Source of the DNA: Sordaria brevicollis
Taxonomy: Eukaryota; Ascomycota; Sordariomycetes; Sordariales; Sordariaceae
Reading direction: 5' to 3'
Length of the DNA: 64,000 nt
Assembly: GCA_033439795.1 (NCBI GenBank)
Contig: JAUTDP010000015.1
Span: 558,001-622,000, forward strand
The notes beneath the pieces were generated by a model. It saw only the letters and a list, made by a program, of their open reading frames with translations. It searched no databases and had not been told where the DNA came from. Position numbers and translations under genes: made by a program. Below are positions 34,261 through 44,200 of the stretch, in pieces; the first letter of the stretch is position 1, and every line of letters starts with the position of its first letter.

Positions 34261-34716
34261 AGGAAAGGTAGTTTGCAAACAATGGCAGACGTAAAAAGAA
34301 ATTGACAACGAGTGTTGCCATCTGCGTTGTTTTTGTGCGGTTGCCCCACAAGTTTTGGAAAAGCCAATCTTCCTCGTCACTATTGAGAGAGCTCAGTCTA
34401 GCTTTAATAGGTTCAAGGTCTGTTGGACAGAGTGCAAGCTAGATCACAACGTTTGGCCATTTGGTATTGGTTCGGGGTGTAAATGTTGTCGAGCACAACC
34501 TGTTCAACGGCAGCCGCACGAGAACAGACGCAGCAAAGCTCGAAATCAGATGTGAGACTGTCTGTTTAATGAAATGCTAGAGTAAACTCCTGAAGATGAT
34601 ACGCTCCTCCGATTAGTCCGTCGAAATACTGCTCGGCTCGCAGTATGGACTAGATCCTCATGTGATTGACTGCCCCTCGATACCCTCCATAGCCTGATTC
34701 CCAAATGCCTGTCAGC

Positions 34717-35447
34717 TCAGTAGCCGTCCTCATCATCGGAACTGCCAGACTCCGAATCCTCCTCACTCGCAGACTCCTCCTCCATCTCGTCCGCAGCCTC
34801 ATCACCGGAATTGTCCTCATCCTCGGCCTCTGACTCATTCTCAGCGTTAGACTCCAAACTGCCCGAGCTCTCTGATTCCGAATCCGCCTCAGGTTCCGGA
34901 ATCTCTGCCTGCAGCGAGTCCACCAGTTTCCACCAATCTTCAACTTCCGCCAATATACGCTTTTTCTGCTCTTTGTAGTCCTTTACTTTGGCGCCCAGGT
35001 CCTTCAAGCCCTTGAGGTACTCATGGCTTTCCTTTAACCTCCTGATATCGCTTAAGTATACGCTTTTTTCGATCTGTAAAATCTCGAGCCGTTCCTTGAG
35101 AATTGCTTCGGTATCTTTGAATCTCTTCTTGACTCGATCCAAAGTGTAATAACACCAATGTTTGGTAGGGCGGGGCATATTGTCGGTGTGGGTACTGACA
35201 CCGTTGCCGTTGCGTGCGGAATTGGGCTTGGTGGAGGACGGGGCAGGGCTCGGAGCGGGCGTGGGCGAGAGACCGCTGCGTGACTGGAACGGGTCATCTC
35301 CTAGAATTTGGGGTTCATAGTTAGTTTTCCAAAAAGAACAAGAATAAAGCGGGAGTGCTTAAGAGTATTAACTGAAGACGTACCCGGGACATTAAGCGTG
35401 TAGCCAGTTGCTGAGCGGCGAATCTCTGGGATCTTCCACTGCTCCAT
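34717..35447 (-). CDS. Coiled-coil family member C, acidic-tailed hypothetical protein (two exons)
   Basis: Exons 35384-35447 and 34717-35300 are joined by an 83-bp intron (GTACGT...CTAG), giving 215 residues. Exon 1 encodes MEQWKIPEIRRSATGYTLN. Exon 2 enters through a Ser/Pro-rich linker into MPRPTKH, which matches the MSPTKQ start of members A and B. A coiled coil follows (RLEILQIEKSVYLSDIRRLK, then ESHEYLKGLKDLG), aligning with B at IEK, I(K/R)xL and EYxxG(M/L). The last 55 residues are a highly acidic Glu/Asp/Ser run. The splice keeps frame with the homologous part, which is the main support for it. Function unknown; an acidic tail plus coiled coil suggests a chromatin or histone partner, but that is a guess. 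Confidence 0.65.
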
Positions 35448-35708
35448 GATGATCGAGTGTCGTGTGCGTATGTGTGTGATCTGAGAGCAAGGTGATAATG
35501 ATGAGTGATGATTTTGCGTTGCTTTGTGTGAGAGAATGCGCTTGGAGTTATGTGCGATAGTGTCTGGCGTGCTCCACGAAAACTGTTGCTAATCTCTGTC
35601 GAGCAAAAGGAGCTTGCGATGCGCTCGAGAAAAGAAAGGGGGATCCAGTGTAGGCTGGCGATGGATGAAGGAAGAAACAAGCTGGAGAAGAAGCCGGGGG
35701 ATGGGAAA

Positions 35709-35716
35709 TATTTATA
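35709..35716 (-). promoter_or_regulatory. Candidate TATA box for member C
   Basis: TATAAATA on the minus strand within GGGTATAAATATTTCCC, about 260 nt upstream of the member C ATG. Position and sequence fit a core promoter element, but no start site is known. Confidence 0.4.
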
Positions 35717-37370
35717 CCCAGAGAGGAAGAGTGGTGAATGCTTGAAGCTCGCAAGTTGGGTACTCGAGATGAGAGTCCTCTTCGATGGAGCTGAAGTCTG
35801 CAACTCCATCCCACTGTTTTCAACAAACAGAAGACAGACTGCACTTTGTGTCCTCTATCTTCTCTCTAGTGCACCTTTGCCCACGAAGTTTCATCCCATC
35901 CTTCTAGATGACAGCCACAGCTGAGCGTCGCCTAGGACACTGCCAAATGACCGGACGAGGTAAACAGAGCTAGGAGTCATCTACTCCAGATGTTCGTGCG
36001 CCATCTTCTCCCAGTCATTGACCGACACTCTCGCATCCCTTTCCAAAGTTGTTCTGCCTCCCGTATATCACTAAGGCCCCGAAGTCATGTTTTCGCGCGA
36101 GTGTCTCTCGGTAGTCGCTATCGAGATACGAGGCATGGTTGCAGCGGAAGTTCTATCGGGTGTCTTGGGTAGACGATCGTGGGTTATGGGGTCTTTCGGT
36201 CTCGTCTACTGCGATTGATGCCTGACTGTTCTCTTGCTCGTCGCTACTCGTGAGGCAGGATTGTAATGCCGAAACATGGGATCAATACTGCTTCTTCCTA
36301 GTCAGCGGTTGTTCCGTGTTAAGCTGCTACTCTGGATAGGCTATCACAGACTTAGAAGGTTGGAGGAGTTGACTCGTCGCAAACGATCATGCTTCTTGAA
36401 TCGTTGACGTTAGCGTTGACGCTGCGCTGCGAATGCAACCGATGGGCTGTCGGGGCCTTGTCTTTCAGAGCAAAGCGCTGGCTCCGGTATATGGCTAGTG
36501 TTTGTGTCGATATTGATAACTGGTATGGACCAAAAGTTGCTCCAGATGGCGAACGTGTGAAAGGAAGAAGAAGACGAAGAAGACGAAGGAGAGAGGAGCG
36601 ATTGACTCTGTCGTCAACTCTTGAGTCCAAGCTTTGCGCCTAGACTCTTTGGCATGCGCTTTTGGAGACTGGCGATGGAGCCTAGGTACATGCGACCGGT
36701 ATGCATGCACAGACTCTTGCATCAGGGAGCGTGATCTTGGTACTTGCGTTGGTCGTTCCATGAGCAGCAGGCAAAGAGAAAAAGAGAAGAACAACCTCAA
36801 AACTCTCAGTCGGTTAAAGGCACACGAGTAGAAAAGGCAATAGCATTTCCTCTTTCCTCTTCCGTTGATTATGACTTCCCGAACAATTGGGGATATCGCA
36901 TACGCACGTGCGACACTCGTCGTTGATTGCTCAGTCCCACCTTCTTGATCACAAAGACTTGCAAAGATCTCAAGCGATGAGGTAGAGGCACATTAGTTGT
37001 ATGTGTATGTTTTGTTGAGAATACGTTGATGTTGTCTACTTGTGGTTATCATCATCGTCTTCTGCTTCTGCAACACGACAGACGTCTAGCCCCATCCAGT
37101 GTTTTCTTGTGTCAGAGAACTCAATACGCTTTGTTCCGCACCGAGCCTTTCCACATTCCGTACTATCGTCTTCCGAATTTTCTTCTCGAAAATGCCTATC
37201 GCTCCTCCTTCTCAAGGCCTCTGTCATCCCTCTGGTATTCCAACCCATCTCTTACGCCTGGATTCTAGTTCCAGCGGTGAGCGACTGTGCGAGGAACCAC
37301 GGTACTGCCCCGCCACGGCCGTTGATTGTGCCGGTTGACCCTGATATAAAACACCCAAGCAACTAATCCC
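35717..37370. other. Intergenic region, nothing recognisable
   Basis: About 1.65 kb with ordinary composition and only short overlapping frames on both strands. I see no splice-linked coding pattern, RNA gene or repeat. Confidence 0.5.
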
Positions 37371-37826
37371 CTACGTGCTGCCCATCTCCTTGGTACGCTT
37401 GGTACGCTTGCTTCCCTCTTTACTCTTCCTTTCATCAGCAGCGCGCTTCTTCCTGGCTTCGTCAATCTCCCTTTGGATCGCAAATATATCCACCTCTTCA
37501 GGCGTGGGAATCAACCAATTGATCCTTGGGCCCAGAGTGGGTGCAAACCTGGTTTCCATAACAGTCCTGCCCGTCACTCCTTGCGGGTTCGATATAGAAG
37601 GGAGATCTTTGTCTACCTTGACCTTCGGGGGGAGAACAAAGTGATTTATCAAGAACCGATCCTTGTCGTCGAACTGCGAAATGATGAAGGCATCCCTTTC
37701 CTTCTTGGTCTGCTTTTTCTTTCTCGGTCGATTGCCATCGTCACCCTCGTCGTGGGAAAGCTCCTCGAACTCAGCATTGAGCTGGCTGCTGGCCAAAGTA
37801 GAATCCTCAGGGGCCTCGGAGGGCAT
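37371..37826 (-). CDS. Hypothetical basic-tailed protein, 151 residues
   Basis: From ATG 37826 (MPSEAPEDST) the frame encodes an acidic N-terminal part (EFEELSHDEGDDG). A basic patch RPRKKKQTKKER follows, then a possibly folded middle (FDDKDRFLINHFVLPPKVKV and RINWLIPTPEEVDIFAIQRE). A helical Lys/Arg-rich tail (RKSKEGSKRTKRTKE) resembles a nuclear localisation signal. No family is recognised. The frame remains open for about 28 codons upstream to a CTAG, so a further 5' exon is possible. A 19-bp poly-G tract lies just beyond. Confidence 0.6.
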   Translation of the reverse strand: MPSEAPEDSTLASSQLNAEFEELSHDEGDDGNRPRKKKQTKKERDAFIISQFDDKDRFLINHFVLPPKVKVDKDLPSISNPQGVTGRTVMETRFAPTLGPRINWLIPTPEEVDIFAIQREIDEARKKRAADERKSKEGSKRTKRTKEMGST

Positions 37827-37933
37827 GATTGCGGTATTGTTGAGAGTGGTTGACAAAGGAGACTGGGTTTCTTGATCGCGTTCGAAAGCTTTTCGAAGTT
37901 GGTGGTTCTAGGAAGAACTTTTGCTGCGGAGAT

Positions 37934-37952
37934 GGGGGGGGGGGGGGGGGGG
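37934..37952. repeat. Poly-G homopolymer (19 bp)
   Basis: An uninterrupted run of 19 G on the plus strand, about 110 bp upstream of the 37826 start. It would be a poly-C (strong polypyrimidine) tract in the transcript of the minus-strand gene. Length is prone to sequencing error. Confidence 0.85.
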
Positions 37953-38083
37953 AAGACGTCCTTCTTATACTCGAAGGGATGTGGTACTTGGTACTTGACG
38001 TGAAGATTGATGACTCAAGTGGTCCTTCAATCGCACAGAACTTTAAATCGAAAATTCAGCTGGGACGCGCGCAAACCGAATAA

Positions 38084-38830
38084 AGGTTGGTGTTGAAAAC
38101 GGCCGCCCCAAGTGAATGGTTTGGCGGTGAAGGTCGTCAGATCGAGGGTCGTGTTTTGGCGAAAACGGTAGAACGAAGGATGCGATCAGAACGGTCGCAA
38201 TTAGTCGATTGTGGTCGTTTGATGAAATCTTCGTTATTTTGTCGCTAAAACCGTAAGGATCTGATGATGGCTTCAGACTAGATAGCGCAGCGAGGGCAGC
38301 GCGAGGTGTTCATAACCTGTTGAGACTGCAAGGTAAAAAGTGGTAATGGATTGAGGAAGTTCAGTCAGAAGGTTCTCTCCCAAGTCAAAGAACACGCCCT
38401 AACACACACGGCACAGCTAGCTAACTAGGTGGGTCGGTCAACACTTTCCACGGGCATGGAAAATACATGATGTAGTCTCAATTGACCACCTCGAGCCCTA
38501 CCACTTTGACCCATACGGCAGACAACTCCCTCCCATCGGCCCCGTTCGGACACAAGACCACCGCCGACGGATTATTGCTCTAGAGCAAACGAAAGCTGGG
38601 ACGAAAATGTGGTTGGTGGAATACGATGGCCTCGGTCAAGAGTTCACACAATGGCAGACTTTGAAGGAATTGGGACCAGACGGAATGAACCTGATACAAG
38701 ACTGGGAAATGAGATACCAAACGAAGCAGTGAAGACCGGCAAGAAAAAAGAAACAGAACAAGGAAATGAAAATGAGTCATGAGGTTTTGAACTCCCCTGG
38801 ATGGATCGCCAGATTGTGAGGGCTTTGACC
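38084..38830. other. Intergenic region, nothing recognisable
   Basis: About 750 bp between the hypothetical genes with no supported feature. Confidence 0.45.
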
Positions 38831-39316
38831 TCAAAGCTGGAGACTTTGAAAGACTTGTACTCTAATCGTCTTAACAGCCTGGTTCCTAATAGCCTTGACC
38901 ATCGGAAGCTCTGAATAAGTGACCTTGCGCGTGTAATTGCGCCTGGCATGCTCGACTTGTTCGTAGAGGCGGCCTAGAGCCTCTTTGGCCGCTTCATACA
39001 GGATGGCGGCCTCGCCGTCATACTCGTCAGCAAGGGCACGCAGCTCGTTCCTGAGGCGACGGAAGGCGATAGAGCGGCTGATGAGGTTGCCGCCCACCAG
39101 GTCAGATTCGTCAACACCCAGCAAACGTTCCTGATCCTCCTCGGTGAGATCAACGATCTCTTCGCAGGCGGCTGACGGGGCACTGAACCACAGGGAGTGC
39201 TGGTATTGCGGCTTGAGGTCGCTACCCGTACCGCGGACCCGAACTGGCCTTAAACCGACTCGAATCTTGATGGTTAATCTTGATGGTTCTTCGGGTGTAC
39301 GCAGATGCGACCGCAT
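38831..39316 (-). CDS. Hypothetical helical protein, 161 residues
   Basis: The first ATG of the frame is at 39316 (MRSHLRTPEEPS); upstream codons up to 39376 begin only with GTG. The residues from CEEIVDLTEEDQERLLGVDE onward look like real coding sequence. A long amphipathic helical part (SIAFRRLRNELRALADEYDG, then YEAAKEALGRLYEQVEHARR) suggests a coiled coil. VDLTEED could be a SUMO-interacting motif. The first 55 residues are less convincing and could belong to leader or to an unrecognised intron. No family is recognised. Confidence 0.45.
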   Translation of the reverse strand: MRSHLRTPEEPSRLTIKIRVGLRPVRVRGTGSDLKPQYQHSLWFSAPSAACEEIVDLTEEDQERLLGVDESDLVGGNLISRSIAFRRLRNELRALADEYDGEAAILYEAAKEALGRLYEQVEHARRNYTRKVTYSELPMVKAIRNQAVKTIRVQVFQSLQL

Positions 39317-40635
39317 GCAACTGCGCAAATCCTGTTGAAGAGACGATATATAGCGTAGTGTAGGTGTTCGGCCCACTTCCGCAAGTCCTTTGCCGCTTGG
39401 AATTCCGCGGCCAATCCTGCCTCCTGTTTGTGTACATTCGCGATTGTTGGCTAAAAGACCGTCTCGAGCACGTCTAGACTCTAGGCTGCCCCCGGGTGGG
39501 AACTCGCAGACATTGCCGCCTGTGCCACTCAGACTGCCGGCGAAACCCCGGCGGCGGTTTGAGAGAATGAGACTACACCCAAGTACTATGAGAAGTAATC
39601 GAATACGGTGTCTCTGCCGATGTCAATCATGCAGGTGTCCAACTCGAAGTTTACTCCGAAACATTGCGGCTCTGAGTCTGGGGGAAGGCTAAGCTCTAGC
39701 CGGACCGCGGGTTCTATCGGATATGGTTCAAAGTATTCTGGGCGGCTATCACCCTGGGCTTATAAGATATGTTTGGGATATCGTGGAAGGCCTTGCTGTA
39801 GAACCGCGATTTGCCACCGAGCGGGAGTTCTTCTGTGAGGTGGATTCGCGCTTCATGACAGGCGTGAAGAGGGGTAGGCACGGGCCCCTACCAGAAGATG
39901 AAGGTTGAGAGGGTATATATATATGACTCCTATAGTTCGTATGAGCATGGTTGGAAAAGAAACTGTCTGAATCTCATAGTGTGGTCATCCATAGATCGAT
40001 CAGACGAAAGTTGGGACGAAACATAGGGAAGAGTTCATCCGATGGGACGAGTTAGTACCTTTATTTCTGGTCGAGCTGATAGTAGCTTTCTGCCATGTCG
40101 TGAGCAGTGTGAAAGGAACAGTGCATGTGTAGATGAACTGGTGATTATTGATGTTCTAAGAAAAAGGGCGCGCGTTCAGCGCGGGAAACGCAGCGGTCTT
40201 ATACCGCTGTGTTCCGCAATGTGAACCTTCCGTTGAACGACCGAACCAACGTGCCAGTAGTCCCGACTGGCGGCCGGTCGCGCCTGGAAGGTGACGCCAC
40301 AGTCAATGGCGGTCACTTCACAAGCAGCATGTTGTTTCCGAAGTTATTGATGGATATACAATATTGAACAGCACAGGAAGGCGATGAAAATTTTGGGGAG
40401 AGGTGGCGCAGGGGAAGCCGCCGGACGGAGATTACGGTGTCGGGGTGATCATCAGGAAATGCTAATCATCAACACGTCCTTGTGAAGTAACATCGCCATC
40501 TCACAAAGAGAGCGAAGAATTGACCCCCAGGACCGAATGATTGCCGACTTGACTGGTCATTTAAATTCCACGACCGTCGACCTGAGCCTCGCGAGACGCC
40601 AGGCGAAAGGATGCCCGAGATCGAGAGAGACCCGA
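39317..40635. other. Intergenic region with one small open frame
   Basis: About 1.3 kb. A 61-codon ATG frame at 39723-39908 (+) begins MVQSILGGYHPGLIRYVWDI and ends at TGA; it looks more protein-like than its neighbours but has no relatives I recognise. Shortly after it, near 39911-39930, is a GGGTATATATATATG TATA-like run. No other feature is supportable. Confidence 0.35.
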
Positions 40636-40942
40636 TGTGCGCGGCGCATGCGCTGCAGCCCACTCGTTACTTCATAGATACTGCGTTGTACTTACCCATG
40701 AAGGGTAGTACTTCCAGGTTGCTCAGCACAGACTTCTACCTTCTATAGTTAGCTAGATAGGCCCAGGTAGGTACCAACAGTGCATTCTGTGCCCTGCAGG
40801 TACGCCCAGGTACCAAAGGGGTATAAGACCAGAGGTCCCCCGCCAGCCTGAGAGGTAGAATTCTTCTCCGTCAATAAATCAATCTACTTTCACACAAGTC
40901 TTTACAAGTCTTTTGCAAGTCGTTGAGGACCGAGTCCTCACA
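40636..40942 (+). repeat. Solo LTR-like repeat, unit 1 of a tandem cluster
   Basis: About 307 bp from TGTGCGCGG to CCTCACA. It shares with unit 2 the order GGCGCxTGCGxxGCxxCCCA, ACTTACCCATGAAGGGTAGTAC, GGGGTATAAGACCAGAGGTC and CACACAAGTC...CAAGTC. GGTATAAGACC is a plausible LTR TATA box. The repeat is not RIP-mutated. Confidence 0.7.
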
Positions 40943-40971
40943 AGCAGGGCATTCACTTCTGTGTCCCGCAG

Positions 40972-41262
40972 TGTAGGGGGCGCCTGCGGCGCAACCCAGT
41001 CGTTACTACATGGATACAAGCAACGTACTTACCCATGAAGGGTAGTACCTATTACCACCTGCCATGATTAGTTATAGAAGTACAGGCAGGTACTTACGAG
41101 GCCCGTATGGTCGCGCAGGTACATTCAGGTACCAGTCGGGGTATGAGACCAGAGGTCCCCCGCTAGTTCGAGAGGTAGAGATCTTCTCCATCAATCAATT
41201 CATTCACTTTCACACAAGTCCATACAAGTCTTTTGCGTGTTCCTGAGGAGCAAGTCCTCACA
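40972..41262 (+). repeat. Solo LTR-like repeat, unit 2
   Basis: 291 bp from TGTAGGGGGCGCC to AGTCCTCACA, with TG...CA termini. It is a diverged, same-orientation copy of unit 1, separated from it by 29 bp. It contains GGGGTATGAGACCAGAGGTCC. Confidence 0.72.
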
Positions 41263-41264
41263 CG

Positions 41265-41393
41265 CAGGTACGCCTAAGGGCCAAAGGAGGTATAAGACTA
41301 GAGGTCCCCCCTCTTTCAGAGAGGTGCCAGAGTTCTCATCATTCATTCTGTTCTCCACAAGTCTTTCAAGTCTTTGGGGTTTGCACCCTGACA
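41265..41393 (+). repeat. LTR-like repeat, truncated unit 3
   Basis: This holds only the 3' half of the LTR, from CAGGTACGCC through GGTATAAGACTAGAGGTCCC to the terminal CACCCTGACA. Confidence 0.7.
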
Positions 41394-41640
41394 ATCTGGC
41401 GATCCACCCAGGATAGTACCAACTTCCTGATTCATTTTCAACTTCGTTGTGTTCACTGGTCAACGAGCTTCTCATTTCCTGGCGGCCGGGCTGAATTGGA
41501 CGAGGTATTGGAGGAGCAAAGGAGGAACTTGCAAAGTATACTATGGGCAAGTTGAAAGAAATGGAGCATATTCTTATTGGGAAGTTTGCTAGATGTTTTG
41601 AGACCGAGGATGGTTTTGTCAGCATGCTCGTAGGAATCGT
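41394..41640 (+). mobile_element. Retrotransposon leader / 5' internal fragment
   Basis: Directly after the LTR end comes ATCTGGCGATCCACCCAGG. A TGGCGA... sequence next to an LTR is the usual start of the internal region of gypsy-like elements. About 250 bp follow, with a short Glu-rich frame (ELDEVLEEQRRNLQSILW) that may be the start of gag. The rest of the element is missing. Confidence 0.5.
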
Positions 41641-41898
41641 TAGACGGTATACGATGATGACTCTACACTCTGCAGGGAACTGTATCGGTATTCAGTCTTG
41701 TTGTATTGCTTAAAGCCACTAAGGTATGTTTGCGTAATCGCATGCTTCCTGATGCACCAAACTCCGTATCATGCAGCATATCTCCTTGTCTCAACCTCTC
41801 TCTCCACACGTGCAGCAAACCATCTTCCTTACTTCCTCTCTCTTTTCTTTTTTTAGTTTTAGGCATTCGTTCCATCCCACATCACTCTGGATTCCATC

Positions 41899-44200
41899 TT
41901 AGTAACCGTACTCCCTCTCAAACTCCTCCATCACCCCCTTCGGAACGTATCTCTCGCACAGCCTAACCAAGCCCGCCACCTTCCTCTGCATCTTATCACG
42001 CCACATCGCCTTGTCAAGCCTTGGAGATTTGCGAATTCCGACGTTGCCAATTGGTCTCTTGGGGAGTGGGTGAGTGCGAGTGGAGGTGCTACTCATGGTT
42101 GCCCTCGATGAGACTCGGAGCGATAAGCGCGGAAAGAATTCAGCGTGCTGACCAGGCTCGGGCGAGGACAGAGGAGATTGACTAGCTCCAGACGGATGCT
42201 GCTGGTTAAGGGCGGCGATGGCAGTGTACGGATTGGCGTCAGAAGAGGAGGGGTGTGTGTCGACCTCCATTTCGGCCTCCGTTTCGGACATACGGTCGAG
42301 TTCTTCGTAGTACTCGTAGTCGGCGAGGTCCTCATCCTCCGTCTCCGAGACAATGTTGGGTTGTTGCTGCGCTTGTTTGTTCTGTGCGGCGCCCTCGTCC
42401 TCGTGTGTATCCTCATTCCAGTGCCATTTCTGCATCTCAGAGAGGCGCCTCATCACCTTCTCGCGATTGTCTTGCTCTTTAGGCTCTGCATCCGTCATCT
42501 CGTCACCCCCGTCGTAGGACTCGTCATCCCCCTCGTAGGACTCGTAGTCCGGGAGATCGTCTGTCCAGTTTTGTTGCTGGAAACAGTCGTAAGACTTGTA
42601 AAGCTGCCGCTTCTTCTCCTCTGAAATGGCAACGGTATGCTGCTGCTGCACCTTCTCATTCTTCTCAACATCTTCCTCAGAATCATCGCTCCAGTGCCAC
42701 TCCTCCATCTTAGCGAGGTGCTCCATCGCCTTCTCTTGCTGACGCTGCTTTGTAGCCTCTGCATCATCCATCCGATCGAGCTCTTCGTAGTACTCGTAGT
42801 CTAGGAGGTCGTCGGCCCTAGCCTGTTGCTCATAGTACTCATAGTCCGGAAGGTCGTCGGCCCTGGTGTCTCCCTCGTAGTCGTCGCGATCATAGAGCTC
42901 CTCCTCATCAGAAAAAGCAGCGACATGTTGCTCCTCGTGTTCGTCTCTCGCAGCTTGCTCATCTCCATCCCCAGTCCAGTGCCACTCCTGCATTTGAGAG
43001 AGGTGCTTCATCGCTCTCTCTTGCGCGTGCTGCTTTTCAGCCTCTTGCTCATGGTTGACCTCTTCCTCACTCACGACGGACCACCTAGGAGATGAAACAG
43101 GGTTGTAACCCGCAGGCGACACCCTCCCATTTTGCTCCACACCCTGCTCCCAATCATCCATCGCATCCTCGGCGCCGGTCCAATGCCACTCCTGCATCTG
43201 AGACAAGTGCTTCATCGCTGTCTTTTGCTGGCGCTGCTGCTCACGAACCTCTTCCTCACGCTGTACACATTTGGTGTTGGTATGTCCATGATTGCCAGGG
43301 CGGTAATAGTCCGGCGACATTTGACCATTATACGCATAGTCGGGAGAAGGTGAAGTGGGGCAAAAGACGGGCGAGCCGTTACTATTGTATGGATACTCGG
43401 GAGATTGAGAAGGGTTGAAAGTAGGCGACTTGACGTAAAACGAGCCGCGAGCATTCTGTTCCATGTGCGCACGTTGCTGGCGATGCGGAGAGGGGGTTTG
43501 GTTGCGCATGTCGTCCACGTAAAGCGGAGAAAAGGGGGCAGGTCCAGCGGGAGAGGCAGGATGGTTGTAGGCCGGCGAGGCAGGGTAGTATGCACTGCCG
43601 GAGGCCTGTGCGGGAGAGGTAGGGTAGAAGACCGGAGAGGGATGGCGGTAGACGGGCGAAGTAGGGGTGAAGACGGGCGAGGCAGGATTGTAGACGGGGA
43701 AAGTGGGGTTGAAGACTGGTGATGGAGCGTTGTACATCGGCGAAGGATGGTTGTAAGCCGGCGAGTGAGAGTTGTGATAAGCCGGCGAACGAGAATTGCC
43801 GTAAGCCGGTGAGCGAGAGTTATACACAGGCGAGCGAGACCTGTAGACCGACGAACGAGAGTTGTTGTGATCCGGCGAGGGATGGTAGTACCCTGTCCGA
43901 GAGCGGGAAGCCATCTGTGAAGTTGGGGGCCTGTATGCCCGCTGAATGTGGGCCGGCGGCGGGCTACGGTAACGTCTAGCGAAAGCCGCCAGAGAAGGGG
44001 AACTGGCGAAGCCACGCGCAAAGCCACCGGTTGGAGGGGACGATGGGCAAGGGGGTGATTGTTGCGAATTGGGTCTCATTTCTGAGAGTGATCTATGTTA
44101 GCTGTGTTCTGTCAGTACAAGAGGGGGGTTTGTTTGGTTGCTTACCGTCGACGTCAATGTGTACAACAGTGTAAGCTCTGTTGTTGTACCCCAAGGGCAT
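41899..44200 (-). CDS. CTD-like / WHW repeat protein, 745 residues (two exons)
   Basis: Exon 1 is 44146-44200 (MPLGYNNRAYTVVHIDVD) and exon 2 is 41899-44081, with a 64-bp intron GTAAGC...CTCTCAG and branch-like GCTAAC. Residues about 80-280 are a low-complexity region with many SPxY/SPxF units every 7-8 residues (SPAYGNSRSPAY, SPVFTPTSPVYRHPSPVF), resembling the RNA polymerase II CTD heptad YSPTSPS. Residues about 305-620 carry four copies of a (K/E/R)xLxxMxxWHW motif (WHW at 317, 385, 480, 571) alternating with DLxDYEYYEELDRM acidic units. A conserved-looking basic C-terminus (IRKSPRLDKAMWRDKMQRKV) ends EREYGY. No known family fits. A start at 44079 would drop 19 residues. Confidence 0.72.

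Noticed and set aside
33816..34367. N-terminal extension of member B to a 298-residue protein
   Set aside because: The extension has no similarity to members A or C, covers tandem repeats, and the shared MSPTKQ start and leader argue for the shorter protein.
35321..35924. Frames of 98-162 codons around the member C promoter
   Set aside because: They overlap the first intron and exon of member C in other frames or strands and have no recognisable product.
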